A stretch of 43,165 nucleotides of DNA from Rhodospirillales bacterium (GCA_015490605.1 WFXL01000150.1:1-43165); one strand, 5' to 3'; shown: positions 19,958 through 32,133, counted from the first letter of the stretch. A program made the numbers and translations. The notes: generated by a model not told the origin, from the letters alone.

Positions 19958-20257
19958 TCAGGGCATCAGCCGGGCGACATCGGCCAGCACGCGATCGGCC
20001 ATCTGCAGGCAATAGGTGGTTTCATCTTTCCACGAGTCCGCACCGGCAGATGCGGGATAATTGTAGCCCGCTTCGTGGGGATCGCAGTCGGACCTGTTGT
20101 CGGCCGTGGTGACGAGGGCGCCATGGAGATAGTCGCCGGCGTTTTCCTGTGCCGGCTCGAAGCGTAGCTCCCAGATGGCTTCACGAGCGGCGGCTTGCGC
20201 AGACGTTTGGGCACGCCGCTCACCCCGGCTCTCCCGGCAAGCATGAACACGATAGTT
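19958..20257 (-). pseudogene. 3'-terminal remnant of a truncated gene (no start codon), unknown family
   Basis: Hand translation of the minus strand gives an open frame: [99 protein letters not shown]; upstream in-frame TAG at 20258-20260 lies at the edge of AT-rich DNA. Confidence 0.5.
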
Positions 20258-20379
20258 CTACGTAAAAATACAGCATCGCTTGTAAATTTCCGCAATGGAA
20301 TTTCTAGTAATGTTTGGTTGATGCAAAGCCGCCAATAAGCAGAATAATTATTCACCAAACAATCTCTAGGAATGCGATG

Positions 20380-20760
20380 CTATTCTTCAGACAATTTATG
20401 ATATCTCCTGACAACTCTATGCCCCTTTTTAAATCCGAAAAGATCCATATAAATGAGATGCGCTATTCTCTCCTTTGGAAGTTTTTTGTTTGTCGGCTTT
20501 CCCCTCACTTCCGAATATATTGTTGCTAACATATCTTTATTGAACGACTTGGTTAAATACTCAATGCGCTTCTCTTTGTCCTTTATTTCTACCATCTTCC
20601 TCTTAATCTGGTTGATATCGATATGGAATTTTCCTTGATGGCGCTTGTTAAAAGCGTCATGATGCTCATCTTGACTAAAATGTTTTTCAAGAGATGTAGA
20701 AATCCTGTTAATTTCTTCTGCAATTTTTCTCAGTTGTTTAGCGATATATTTTGTATCCAT
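20380..20760 (-). CDS. small Lys-rich, likely coiled-coil/DNA-binding partner of ParA
   Basis: 126 aa MDTKYIAKQLRKIAEEINRISTSLEKHF...YSEVRGKPTNKKLPKERIAHLIYMDLFGFKKGHRVVRRYHKLSEE; starts 12 nt downstream of the parA-like stop. Confidence 0.75.
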   Translation of the reverse strand: MDTKYIAKQLRKIAEEINRISTSLEKHFSQDEHHDAFNKRHQGKFHIDINQIKRKMVEIKDKEKRIEYLTKSFNKDMLATIYSEVRGKPTNKKLPKERIAHLIYMDLFGFKKGHRVVRRYHKLSEE

Positions 20761-20772
20761 TTTTGCATCTCC

Positions 20773-21672
20773 CTAAGGCGATGTAACACGATCATAAAAT
20801 TCTTCAGCAAGTTGTTTTATTCTTTTCTCATATTCCTCATCCTGTGCATAGCCAGATAGCGCGATAGGTATGCGAATTTCGGGTCTGGATGCAATCCTGT
20901 CTGAAGTAGGAATCCAAGTTTCGAATACTTTTTCACCGTATTCTCTTTTAATTAAATCCATGATTCGCGCTTGTGTCTGAGCGCCGCCAGTTCTATATTT
21001 CACTTTATTAAATATAATCCCCAGAAGTCGGCAAGACTTTTTAGATGATCCGCCCATGTTTCTATATAGATTCAAGGTTGTCGTAACAGAATGAATAATT
21101 TGTCCGATTCCTATCGTGGATAAATATTCTGGCAACGCCACAATTGCATAATAATCGCTTGATATAATTCCGTTTTGTGTTGAAAGATACATATTAGGAG
21201 GGCAGTCTATCAATATAAAAGAGTATTTTTTCTCAAGGCCGGACAAGGCTATATGAAGAAGATTCATGGTAGTTATATTTTTGTTCCCATATTTTTGAAT
21301 GATTTCCATGTCCATCCCAAAAAGTTCAATATCGGAAGGAACGAGTTCAAGTTTGATATGTTTCTGAAGGCTTTTGAAAAGTCGTTTGGCGATCTCATCT
21401 TTTATAACAAGTTTCTCTAATATATCAGGAAGAGCCGTTATGTCAGAATTGTCATAAAATTGCTTATAAAAGTCTCTTAGAGTTCCGGTTGTGTTTCTCC
21501 TTCTTTCCCATTCTTGCTCGTCGATCAAATAAAATGTAGCATTTGATTGTGGATCGAGATCAACAACGAGGACAGGCTCATTCATTTTTCCAGCCAGGGC
21601 CGCGGCGATCTCAACGCATAACGTGGTTTTTCCAACGCCGCCTTTGAAGTTAATGAAGGAGATCGTTGGCAT
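20773..21672 (-). CDS. ParA/MinD-family (deviant Walker A) ATPase, orphan
   Basis: MPTISFINFKGGVGKTTLCVEIAAALAG...VLVVDLDPQSNATFYL...FILIDCPPN; ATG at 21672 preferred (TTG at 21699 also possible). Confidence 0.9.
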   Translation of the reverse strand: MPTISFINFKGGVGKTTLCVEIAAALAGKMNEPVLVVDLDPQSNATFYLIDEQEWERRRNTTGTLRDFYKQFYDNSDITALPDILEKLVIKDEIAKRLFKSLQKHIKLELVPSDIELFGMDMEIIQKYGNKNITTMNLLHIALSGLEKKYSFILIDCPPNMYLSTQNGIISSDYYAIVALPEYLSTIGIGQIIHSVTTTLNLYRNMGGSSKKSCRLLGIIFNKVKYRTGGAQTQARIMDLIKREYGEKVFETWIPTSDRIASRPEIRIPIALSGYAQDEEYEKRIKQLAEEFYDRVTSP

Positions 21673-21695
21673 CGTCCGTTTCCTTGCTCTGGAAG

Positions 21696-24353
<2,658 letters not shown>

Positions 24354-24386
24354 GGTCCGTCCGTATCCGGTGGCTTGGGGCCGGGC

Positions 24387-25457
24387 TCAGTCCAGGGCAG
24401 GCTCTTCCTCGGCGGTGAGATCATAGCCCGGGGTGCTGGCGACGATGCCGGCGTTCTCCCGCACCCGGCGCTCGATCTCCTGGGCGATCTCGGGATGGGC
24501 TTCGAGGAACGCCTTGGCGTTCTCGCGCCCCTGGCCGATGCGCTGGTCGCCGTAGGCGTACCACGAGCCCGACTTCTCCACGATGCCGGCCTTCACCCCG
24601 AGATCGAGCAGCTCGCCGGCCTTGGAGATGCCCTTGCCGTAGACGATGTCGAACTCCACCTGGCGGAAGGGCGGGGCGACCTTGTTCTTGACCACCTTGA
24701 CCCGCGTCTGGTTGCCGATCACCCGATCGCGGTCCTTGATCTGGCCCATGCGGCGTACGTCCAGCCGCACCGAGGCATAGAACTTGAGGGCATTGCCGCC
24801 GGTGGTGGTCTCCGGGTTGCCGAACATCACCCCGATCTTGGAGCGGATCTGGTTGGTGAAGATCACCAGCGTGCGCGAGCGGTTGATGGAGGCGGTGAGC
24901 TTTCTGAGCGCCTGGCTCATGAGCCGCGCCTGCAGCCCCACATGGGCATCGCCCATCTCGCCCTCGAGCTCGGCCTTGGGCACCAGCGCCGCGACGCTGT
25001 CCACCACGATCACGTCCACCGCGCCGCTGCGCACCAGCGTGTCGGTGATCTCCAGTGCCTGTTCGCCGGTATCGGGCTGGCTGATGAGGAGATTGTCCAG
25101 ATCCACCCCGAGGGCGGCGGCATAGGTGGGGTCGAGGGCGTGTTCGGCATCCACGAAGGCGCACACGCCCCCCTCCTTCTGCGCCTCGGCCACCACATGC
25201 AGCGCCAGGGTGGTCTTGCCGGAGCTCTCGGGGCCGAAGATCTCGACGATGCGCCCGCGCGGCAGGCCGCCCACGCCGAGGGCAATATCCAGCCCCAAGG
25301 AGCCGGTGGAGATGGTCTCGATCTCGATCTTCTGGTCGCTCTGGCCGAGGCGCATCACCGAGCCCTTGCCGAACGCCCGCTCGATCTGGGCGATGGCCGC
25401 TTCAAGGGCCCGCTGGCGCTCGTCCACCTCGCGACGTCGGCTTGCCGCTTCCGCCAT
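24387..25457 (-). CDS. recA: recombinase RecA
   Basis: GKGSVMRLG...[38 protein letters not shown]. Confidence 0.98.
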   Translation of the reverse strand: MAEAASRRREVDERQRALEAAIAQIERAFGKGSVMRLGQSDQKIEIETISTGSLGLDIALGVGGLPRGRIVEIFGPESSGKTTLALHVVAEAQKEGGVCAFVDAEHALDPTYAAALGVDLDNLLISQPDTGEQALEITDTLVRSGAVDVIVVDSVAALVPKAELEGEMGDAHVGLQARLMSQALRKLTASINRSRTLVIFTNQIRSKIGVMFGNPETTTGGNALKFYASVRLDVRRMGQIKDRDRVIGNQTRVKVVKNKVAPPFRQVEFDIVYGKGISKAGELLDLGVKAGIVEKSGSWYAYGDQRIGQGRENAKAFLEAHPEIAQEIERRVRENAGIVASTPGYDLTAEEEPALD

Positions 25458-25532
25458 GTCTTGAGGACTCGCTGTCGCAGGGGTTGTCGCTGGAGCTAAT
25501 ATAGTGCGGCGGCAGGGTGGGAAAGCCGGGTG

Positions 25533-26537
25533 TTAGAGCAGGCCGGCGGAACGGAAGCTGGTGTGGCCGTGCTTCCCCACGACCACATGGTCATGCACGG
25601 TGATTCCCACCGCCTGCAGCGCCGCCACCACCTGGCGGGTCATGGCGATGTCGGCCTCGGAAGGGGTGGGATCGCCGCTTGGATGGTTGTGCACCAGGAT
25701 CACCGCACTCGCTCCGAGCTCCAGCGCCCGCCGCACCACTTCGCGGGGATAGAGCGGCGTGTGGTCGACGGTGCCGCGTCCCTGCAGCTCGTCGGCGATG
25801 AGGCGGTTCTTGCGGTCGAGGAAGAGGATGCGGAACTGTTCGCGCGGCTCGTGGGCGAGGCTTGCCTCGAGATAGCGCACCAGCGCCGACCAGCTGGAGA
25901 TGAGCTCGCGCTCGCGCACTTCCTCCGCCAGCACCCGCTTGTGGAGTTCATAGATGGCCTTGAGCAGCACCCGGGTGAACAGGAGATCGTCCTCGCGCTG
26001 CTGGCGGCGTTCGCCTTCCGCCACCGCCTCCGGGTCGAGGCCGAAACATTCGCGATAGCGCGAATCATCCGCCGCCAGCACCCCGCCGAGCGAGCCGAAG
26101 CGCCGCAGCATGTCCTTGGCGATGGGCTTGGTATCCCGCCGCCAGACGGCGAAAAACAGCAGCAGCTCCAAAAGCTCATAGTCGGCCAGCGCCGCCCCCG
26201 AGGCCCGCAGGAAGCGCTCCCTGAGCCGCCGGCGATGGCCGTGGTAGTGGCGCTGGCCCCAGCGCACTCGCTCGCCGGCTGCCTGTTCGAAGGTGGCCGG
26301 CCGTTCGGCAAGCCCGTCCTGGGCCGCCAACGCTTCGAGCCGCTCGCACAGACGCGCCAGAGCGGCAGCATCGAGCCGCCAACGCCGGCGCTCCCCATCC
26401 CACCTGCCGCCGGCCGCGCGGATCAGATGGCGCAGGGGAAAGGTCTCGCCGACAAGGGCATAGTCCCCCGCCGCGGCCTCGAGGGTGAGGCCGAAGCGGG
26501 CGAGCCGGCGGTGGAGATCCTCGGGGGCACCGCTCAT
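25533..26537 (-). CDS. radC: RadC-like JAB-domain protein with N-terminal extension
   Basis: C-terminal [23 protein letters not shown] RadC motif; N-terminal ~60 aa [36 protein letters not shown] is extra. Confidence 0.88.
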   Translation of the reverse strand: MSGAPEDLHRRLARFGLTLEAAAGDYALVGETFPLRHLIRAAGGRWDGERRRWRLDAAALARLCERLEALAAQDGLAERPATFEQAAGERVRWGQRHYHGHRRRLRERFLRASGAALADYELLELLLFFAVWRRDTKPIAKDMLRRFGSLGGVLAADDSRYRECFGLDPEAVAEGERRQQREDDLLFTRVLLKAIYELHKRVLAEEVRERELISSWSALVRYLEASLAHEPREQFRILFLDRKNRLIADELQGRGTVDHTPLYPREVVRRALELGASAVILVHNHPSGDPTPSEADIAMTRQVVAALQAVGITVHDHVVVGKHGHTSFRSAGLL

Positions 26538-26550
26538 GGCCCCCCGAGAA

Positions 26551-27246
26551 TTAAACCACAGGGATAGCGTCGTCCAGAACGATCTCTTCAAGGTTGATAT
26601 GACAGCGCCGCACCGCCACCTGGACGCCGGCTGTCCGCGCCCGCGCGAAGGCGTCGCCATAGGCCGGGTCCACATCAGCCGCCACCGCAAAGCGGTCCAC
26701 ATCGGCGCGCTGGGCCACGAACAGCAACAGCGTCGCCTCACCGTCGGCGGCAAGGCGGGCGAGCACCTCGAGATGGCGCCGGCCGCGGGTGGTGGGGGCG
26801 TCGGGAAAGGCGGCAAGGCCGCCGCCGCGGTTCCAGGTGATGCCCTTGACCTCGATCCACAGCCGGCGGCCGTCGTCGCGCTCCAGCAGGAAGTCGAGGC
26901 GGGTGCCGCGGCCGGGCGAGGGCTCCGGGCGGATGCGGCGCACGGGGCCGAGGTCGAGATCGCCCGCCGCCAGCGCCTCGCGCACCAGCCGGTTGGGGTT
27001 GCGGCTGTCCACCGCCACCAGCTGGCCGTGCTGTTCCATCAGCCGCACCGTCCAGGCGAGGCGGCGGTGCGGGGCTGGATCGTGCGACAGCCACACCCGT
27101 GCGCCGGGCACCGCCAGCCCCGGCAGCCGGCCGGGGTCGGCGATGTGGGCGGTGACGGTGGTGCCGTCCGCGAGCTCGACATCGGCCAGAAAGCGTCTAT
27201 AGCGTCGCAGCAGCAGACCCGGATGGAGCGGATGGGGCAGGCGCAC
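26551..27246 (-). CDS. sfsA: SfsA family protein
   Basis: [34 protein letters not shown]...[24 protein letters not shown]. Confidence 0.93.
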   Translation of the reverse strand: MRLPHPLHPGLLLRRYRRFLADVELADGTTVTAHIADPGRLPGLAVPGARVWLSHDPAPHRRLAWTVRLMEQHGQLVAVDSRNPNRLVREALAAGDLDLGPVRRIRPEPSPGRGTRLDFLLERDDGRRLWIEVKGITWNRGGGLAAFPDAPTTRGRRHLEVLARLAADGEATLLLFVAQRADVDRFAVAADVDPAYGDAFARARTAGVQVAVRRCHINLEEIVLDDAIPVV

Positions 27247-27272
27247 GGCAGGCGTTTCTCCGACGAGGTGGC

Positions 27273-28046
27273 ATGAGCGACGGCCAGGTGCGACCGCGGA
27301 CCGCCGCGGTGATCATCATCGGCAATGAGATCCTCTCGGGCCGCACACGCGATGCCAATCTTCCCTTCCTTGCGCGGGAGCTCGCGGCGCTCGGCATCCG
27401 CCTGCGCGAGGCCCGGGTGGTGCCGGATGAGATCGACGCGGTGGTGGAAGCGGTCAACAGCTGCCGGCGCCGGTATGACTGGGTGTTCACCACCGGCGGC
27501 ATCGGCCCCACCCATGACGACATCACCGCCCAGGCGATCGCCCGTGCCTTCGGCCGGCCGCTCGTGCGCCATCCCGAGGCCGAACGGCGGCTGCGGGCCT
27601 GGTACGGCGAGGACGCCCTCAATGCGGCGCGCCTCAAGATGGCGGACATGCCCGAGGGGGCTGAGCTGATCGACAATCCGATAAGCGCCGCCCCCGGCTT
27701 TCGCCTGAGCAATGTGTTGGTGCTGGCAGGCATTCCCGAGGTGGCACGGGCCATGTTCACCACCTTGAGGCCCGTGCTTGCCGGCGGACCGCCCATGGCC
27801 TCCCGCACCCTGCTGGTGCATGCCCCCGAAGGCGATGTGGCAGCGCTGCTGGCGGACATCCAGCGCGCCTTCCGGGATCTCGAGATCGGCAGCTATCCCT
27901 TCTACCGCAAGGGGCAGGTGGGGACCCATGCGGTCTTTCGCGGCACCGATCCTGCGCGGCTGGAAGCCGCCCGCGCGGCCCTCGCGCGCCGGCTGGAGGC
28001 CGCTGGCATTGCCTTTGAGCGGTGGGATGGGGCGGAGGGCGCATGA
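27273..28046 (+). CDS. CinA-like molybdopterin-binding-domain protein
   Basis: AAVIIIGNEILSGRTRDANLPFLARELAALGIRL...WVFTTGGIGPTHDDITAQAIARAF. Confidence 0.88.
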   Translation: MSDGQVRPRTAAVIIIGNEILSGRTRDANLPFLARELAALGIRLREARVVPDEIDAVVEAVNSCRRRYDWVFTTGGIGPTHDDITAQAIARAFGRPLVRHPEAERRLRAWYGEDALNAARLKMADMPEGAELIDNPISAAPGFRLSNVLVLAGIPEVARAMFTTLRPVLAGGPPMASRTLLVHAPEGDVAALLADIQRAFRDLEIGSYPFYRKGQVGTHAVFRGTDPARLEAARAALARRLEAAGIAFERWDGAEGA

Positions 28047-28492
28047 GGCGGGATGACGGTGGCTGGCCCGGGGCGCTCTATCCGCCCAGCCTGGACGATG
28101 TGGCTACGGTCGCGCACGAGCTTCTGCGGGCGCTGCCGGAGCCCTTCCGCGGACTGGTGGCGGTGGTGCCGGTGAAGGTGGAGGACTGGCCCGATGAGGC
28201 GACGCTGGCCCAGCTGGAGATCGACGATCCGCTGGAGCTCACCGGCCTCTATCGCGGCGTGCCGGTGGGCGAACGTCAGGCCATGGCACTGCCGCCGGCC
28301 GAGCCCGAGATGATCCACCTCTACCGCCTGCCGATCCTTCACGAGTGGTGCGCCCGCGGCTGCAGCCTTGAGGAGGTGGTGTTCGACGTGCTGATGCACG
28401 AGATCGGCCACCATTTCGGCATGAGCGAGGAGCAGGTGCTGGCGCTGGAGGCGGAGGTCCGCCGCCAGCGCGCCCGCAACAACCCCCCTTAG
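28043..28492 (+). CDS. zincin-like metallopeptidase family protein
   Basis: EEVVFDVLMHEIGHHFGMSEEQ (HExxH); 4-bp overlap with upstream gene. Confidence 0.82.
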   Translation: MRRDDGGWPGALYPPSLDDVATVAHELLRALPEPFRGLVAVVPVKVEDWPDEATLAQLEIDDPLELTGLYRGVPVGERQAMALPPAEPEMIHLYRLPILHEWCARGCSLEEVVFDVLMHEIGHHFGMSEEQVLALEAEVRRQRARNNPP

Positions 28493-28531
28493 GCCCTCGG
28501 GCCCTCGCAAAGGAGCGGCGGGGCGTGCGGC

Positions 28532-28906
28532 TCAGATGTGGCGGGCGAAGGGGTCGGGCCGAAGCCGCCAGATGCCGCGGGGATCGCGGCAGGCAAAGCC
28601 GATGAGCGGGGTAGCGCCCGCCCGCTCGATGCGAAACCGCCGGCACCAGCGCCCATCCCGCCGCCGGTAGGTGCCCAGCACCACGATCCGGCCGACAGTC
28701 CCGTCACGGACCCGCAGGGGCTCGCCGCTGCGGCGGGTCTCCAGCACCTCCTGCAGCGCCTGGCCCCAGACGGGATTCTGCAGAAGCCGCTCGAGGGCTG
28801 CCGGGGATGGTACGGCGGCGGTGAGGGCGGCGCGATCACCCCCGCAGCCACCGAGCCATCCCACCAGCAGAAGCAGGGTGCCCAAACACCGTGCGGGCCG
28901 GACCAT
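28532..28906 (-). CDS. putative lipoprotein of unknown function
   Basis: MVRPARCLGTLLLLVGWLGGCGGD lipobox; C-terminal half GEPLRVRDGTVGRIVVLGTYRRRDGRWCRRFRIE. Confidence 0.65.
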   Translation of the reverse strand: MVRPARCLGTLLLLVGWLGGCGGDRAALTAAVPSPAALERLLQNPVWGQALQEVLETRRSGEPLRVRDGTVGRIVVLGTYRRRDGRWCRRFRIERAGATPLIGFACRDPRGIWRLRPDPFARHI

Positions 28907-28908
28907 GA

Positions 28909-29832
28909 TCAGGATTTCCAGCGAAGCCGCAGGATGATCTCTTCCTCCTCTTCGGGCACGGGCTCATAGTCTTCGGGCGAATCGCCCCCATCCTCGTCCG
29001 CGGGCGGCCTCAGCCAGGGGAGAGGTGGCGTCATGTCCCCGCCCAGCGTCTCATCAACATCCAAGCCATCGTCGCTGTCGTCCTCGCTGTTCGTGGCCGC
29101 AGACGAGTCGTCACCATCCGTTGCCTCGTCCTCCCCGCCCGTTGCCGTAGCGGCTGCGCCGGCATCTTCAGCACCCTCCTCGGTGTCGGCCGTGTCATCC
29201 TCGGCCACCGGGGACTCACTGTCATCGTCGCCGCCGGGCCCGTCACCGCTCCCGTCGCCGTCATCAGCCGGCGCGTCATCGCTCACGCTGTCATTCGCGG
29301 CACCATCGTCCGCCCCCGCGGAGTCCCCGCCGTCGCTGTCGCCCGCATCCGCCGAGGCATCGTCATCGCGGCCATCGTCCGAGGAAGTCCCCTCATCGCT
29401 TAGGGAATCGTCACTGTCCGCGCCGGCATCGTCGTCATCATCACCCGGATCATCCGACGGGTCGTCGGCGGAATCCGCGTTCGATCCCGCAGAATCGCTG
29501 CCGTCGCCGGCACCGTCGTCGTCGGATCCGTCGTCCGCGTCATCACCTTCGTCCCCATCATCGGAACTGCCGGTATCCGCTTCGCCGTCGTCGTCGGAAT
29601 CGTCATCGGCAGCGCTGTCGCCGGACACGTCAGAATCGTCGCGGTCGTCATCCCGGTCCTCATCGCGGTCATCCGCCGGATCGTCTTCATCCTGCTCCTC
29701 ATCCGCCCAGGCGATGCCGCCTCCTGTGAGCGGGGTCACCAGGGGCGGCGTCAGCAGCCACCCCAGCGCCAGCAGCGACGCCCCCAGGAGCGCGCGGGTG
29801 AGCCGTCGGACCTCGTCCATCCTGCCAGCCAT
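28909..29832 (-). CDS. exported hyperacidic Asp/Ser-rich low-complexity protein
   Basis: Hydrophobic N-terminal segment ALLGASLLALGWLLTPPLVTPLTGGGIAWA, then ~200 aa of D/S/G/A repeats, then a Pro-rich C-terminus. Confidence 0.65.
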   Translation of the reverse strand: MAGRMDEVRRLTRALLGASLLALGWLLTPPLVTPLTGGGIAWADEEQDEDDPADDRDEDRDDDRDDSDVSGDSAADDDSDDDGEADTGSSDDGDEGDDADDGSDDDGAGDGSDSAGSNADSADDPSDDPGDDDDDAGADSDDSLSDEGTSSDDGRDDDASADAGDSDGGDSAGADDGAANDSVSDDAPADDGDGSGDGPGGDDDSESPVAEDDTADTEEGAEDAGAAATATGGEDEATDGDDSSAATNSEDDSDDGLDVDETLGGDMTPPLPWLRPPADEDGGDSPEDYEPVPEEEEEIILRLRWKS

Positions 29833-30006
29833 GGTGGGCGCCCTCGCATCTCGGAATGTTCTTTTTCGGGAGGATGCTGCCGCGCCAAGCTTGACTCAAC
29901 CTTGCGCCGAAGCCGCGCGGGGGTCATCGCGCAGTACGCGGGTGCTCCCTTCCCCAACCGCGTCCTTCGTGCCACATGGGCGCGCGGGCGGGAAGCGGGG
30001 AGTCTC

Positions 30007-31416
30007 ATGTCCGAACATGCGACGGCGGCCGCCCGGAAGGCGGCACTGGCCCGGCTGGAAGCGCGTTTTGGCGCGCGCGCCTCGCGCAATCCCACGGTCT
30101 TGGCCCAGCACGGTCGCGGCGAGGCATGGCATCCGGCAAGGCCGCCCGAGCTGGTGCTGTGGCCCGAGAGCACCGAGGAGGTGGCGGAAGTGCTGCGGGT
30201 ATGCCACGAGGCCCGGATCCCGGTGGTACCCTTCGGCACCGGCACCTCGCTCGAGGGACATGTGTTGGCCACCCGCGGCGGCGTGTGCCTCGACCTTTCG
30301 CGTATGGACCGGATTCTCGAGGTCCATGGGGAGGACATGGATGTGGTGGTGCAGCCGGGGGTCACCCGCCGAAGGCTGGAGGACCATCTGCGGGATACCG
30401 GCCTGTTTTTCCCGGTGGATCCCGGGGCCGATGCCAGTCTCGGCGGCATGGCCGCCACCCGCGCTACCGGCACCACCACCGTGCGCTATGGCGGCATGCG
30501 CGAGAATGTGCTGGCGCTGGAGGTGGTGCTGCCGGGCGGACGCATCCTCCGGACCGGCAATCGCGCGCGCAAGTCGGCCGCCGGCTACGACCTCACCCGC
30601 CTGTTCCTGGGCTCCGAGGGCACGCTCGGGGTCATCACCCGCCTCACCCTGCGCCTGTGGCCGCGGCCGGAACACATGGCGGCGGCGGTGTGCACCTTTC
30701 CCGAGGTGGGGGCGGCGGTGGATGCGGTGGTGGAGACCATCGGCAGTGGCATTCCAGTGGCGCGGATCGAGCTTCTGGACGAGCTGCAGATGCGCGCCTG
30801 CATCGACTTCGCCCGGCTCGAGGGGTTCGCATCGGCGCCGACGCTGTTCTACGAGTTCCATGGCAGCGAGGCGGCGGTGCGGGAGCAGGCGGAGCTCGCC
30901 GGTGAGATCGCCCGCGCCCATGGCGGCACCGCCTTCCGCTGGGCGACGCGGCCGGAGGAGATGCGCCGGCTGTGGCGCGCGCGCCATGATGCCTTCTATG
31001 CCGCCAAGGCGCTGCGGCCCGGGGCCGAGTCCTGGGTGACGGACGTGTGCGTGCCGGTCTCGCGGCTGCCGGACCAGATCCGCGCGGCCCAGGCGGACAT
31101 CGCCGCCTGCGGTATCCCCGCCACCATCGTCGGTCATGTGGGGGATGGCAATTTTCATCTGATCCTGCTGGTGGATCCGGACTCGCCGGAGGAATGGGCG
31201 CGGGTGCGGGCGCTCAATGAGCGGCTGGTGGCGCGGGCGCTGGCGGCGGAGGGCACCTGCACCGGCGAGCATGGCGTGGGGCTCGGCAAAAAGCGATGGC
31301 TTGGGCGGGAGCTGGGCGAGGAGGCGGTGGCGGCCATGGCGGCCATCAAGCGCGCCCTCGATCCGCACGGCATTATGAATCCCGATAAGGTCGTTCCCTA
31401 TATGTATGAGAACTGA
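30007..31416 (+). CDS. FAD-linked oxidase (D-lactate/glycolate dehydrogenase GlcD-like)
   Basis: VVPFGTGTSLEGHVLATRGGVCLDLSRMDRIL...GHVGDGNFHLILLVDP...GTCTGEHGVGLGKKRWL. Confidence 0.9.
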   Translation: MSEHATAAARKAALARLEARFGARASRNPTVLAQHGRGEAWHPARPPELVLWPESTEEVAEVLRVCHEARIPVVPFGTGTSLEGHVLATRGGVCLDLSRMDRILEVHGEDMDVVVQPGVTRRRLEDHLRDTGLFFPVDPGADASLGGMAATRATGTTTVRYGGMRENVLALEVVLPGGRILRTGNRARKSAAGYDLTRLFLGSEGTLGVITRLTLRLWPRPEHMAAAVCTFPEVGAAVDAVVETIGSGIPVARIELLDELQMRACIDFARLEGFASAPTLFYEFHGSEAAVREQAELAGEIARAHGGTAFRWATRPEEMRRLWRARHDAFYAAKALRPGAESWVTDVCVPVSRLPDQIRAAQADIAACGIPATIVGHVGDGNFHLILLVDPDSPEEWARVRALNERLVARALAAEGTCTGEHGVGLGKKRWLGRELGEEAVAAMAAIKRALDPHGIMNPDKVVPYMYEN

Positions 31417-31615
31417 TGGAATATCATTCGCCAAACTTGAGGGTGATAGCCGAATTTACTCCAATCATCATTCTGGTTATACAAGAGTTATTTTGCATCA
31501 CATTTTCGAGATCAGGCAGACAACAAACGATATTATCACATATAAAGCTAAAGAGATTGCCAATAAAATTAAAATCTTTGTTTTTAAACTAAAAACCATT
31601 GAAATCAAATTTTAG
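31406..31615 (+). CDS. possible small AT-rich ORF
   Basis: 69 aa ORF starting inside the 3' end of the FAD-oxidase gene; no recognisable motif. Confidence 0.2.
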   Translation: MRTDGISFAKLEGDSRIYSNHHSGYTRVILHHIFEIRQTTNDIITYKAKEIANKIKIFVFKLKTIEIKF

Positions 31616-31646
31616 GTAAATTTATCAAAATTGCAAACACACATCG

Positions 31647-31711
31647 ACATCTGCATATTTTCGATATTTTTGAAAATTTTGCAAGTATTCATTTATGAGC
31701 ATTGCAGATGT
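31647..31711. repeat. 9-bp inverted repeat flanking an AT-rich spacer
   Basis: ACATCTGCA (31647-31655) and TGCAGATGT (31703-31711). Confidence 0.45.
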
Positions 31712-31841
31712 AAAATATGCTTTGATATGGTGAATGCGAAATATGCCCTGGTGTTGAGAATGTTAAACGTGTTTTATTAGCGAGAATGCTAAATATGTCT
31801 TGGCGTTGAGAAATCCAAATATATGTCAGTTTGGGCATTGA
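31706..31841. repeat. degenerate tandem repeat array, 26-bp period
   Basis: Units at 31706, 31732, 31758, 31784, 31810: agatgtaaaatatgctttgatatggt / gaatgcgaaatatgccctggtgttga / gaatgttaaacgtgttttattagcga / gaatgctaaatatgtcttggcgttga / gaaatccaaatatatgtcagtttggg. Units 2 and 4 match at 22/26 positions. Confidence 0.7.
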
Positions 31842-32133
31842 ATTTCGCCCGCCATATTTAGGTCGTTGTTGCTTTGTTTATTTTTTATCATTTTAAAAGC
31901 GCTATGAGTTAGTTTTTTAAGATTCTCGTGTGCTTTACTGAAAAGAATTAGGTTCGCTAAGTTAATTTTGATATGTAGAGCGCATTTGTGAGATCCGATC
32001 GATTCTGGAAAACGGATGTGTGGGCACTTCTAATGATCTGCGACGGCCGCACGTCAGCTCTGGCGCATCTGCACGAAGGACCCCCCGGTGGCCGGCGTCA
32101 CCACCGCCCGGTGGACGCGCCGCCGCGGGCGGC

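Larger units (their letters stand above)
31395..32035. other. AT-rich, mostly non-coding island
   Basis: Sharp compositional change at 3' end of FAD-oxidase gene; no long ORF. Confidence 0.7.

Noticed and set aside
19760-20167. 135-aa plus-strand ORF after mmsA
   Set aside because: Overlaps the more protein-like minus-strand remnant frame and lacks any motif.
20314-20859. Plus-strand ORFs in the ParA island (20314..20529, 20453..20638, 20623..20859)
   Set aside because: Antisense to the 126-aa gene or its flank; hydrophobic/AT-derived frames with no support.
29033-31039. 668-aa plus-strand Ser-rich ORF
   Set aside because: It is the antisense of the Asp/Ser-rich protein (28909..29832) joined to an out-of-frame reading of the FAD oxidase.
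31706-31841. CRISPR array interpretation of the 26-bp repeats
   Set aside because: Repeats are directly adjacent, degenerate, without unique spacers, and no cas genes are nearby.
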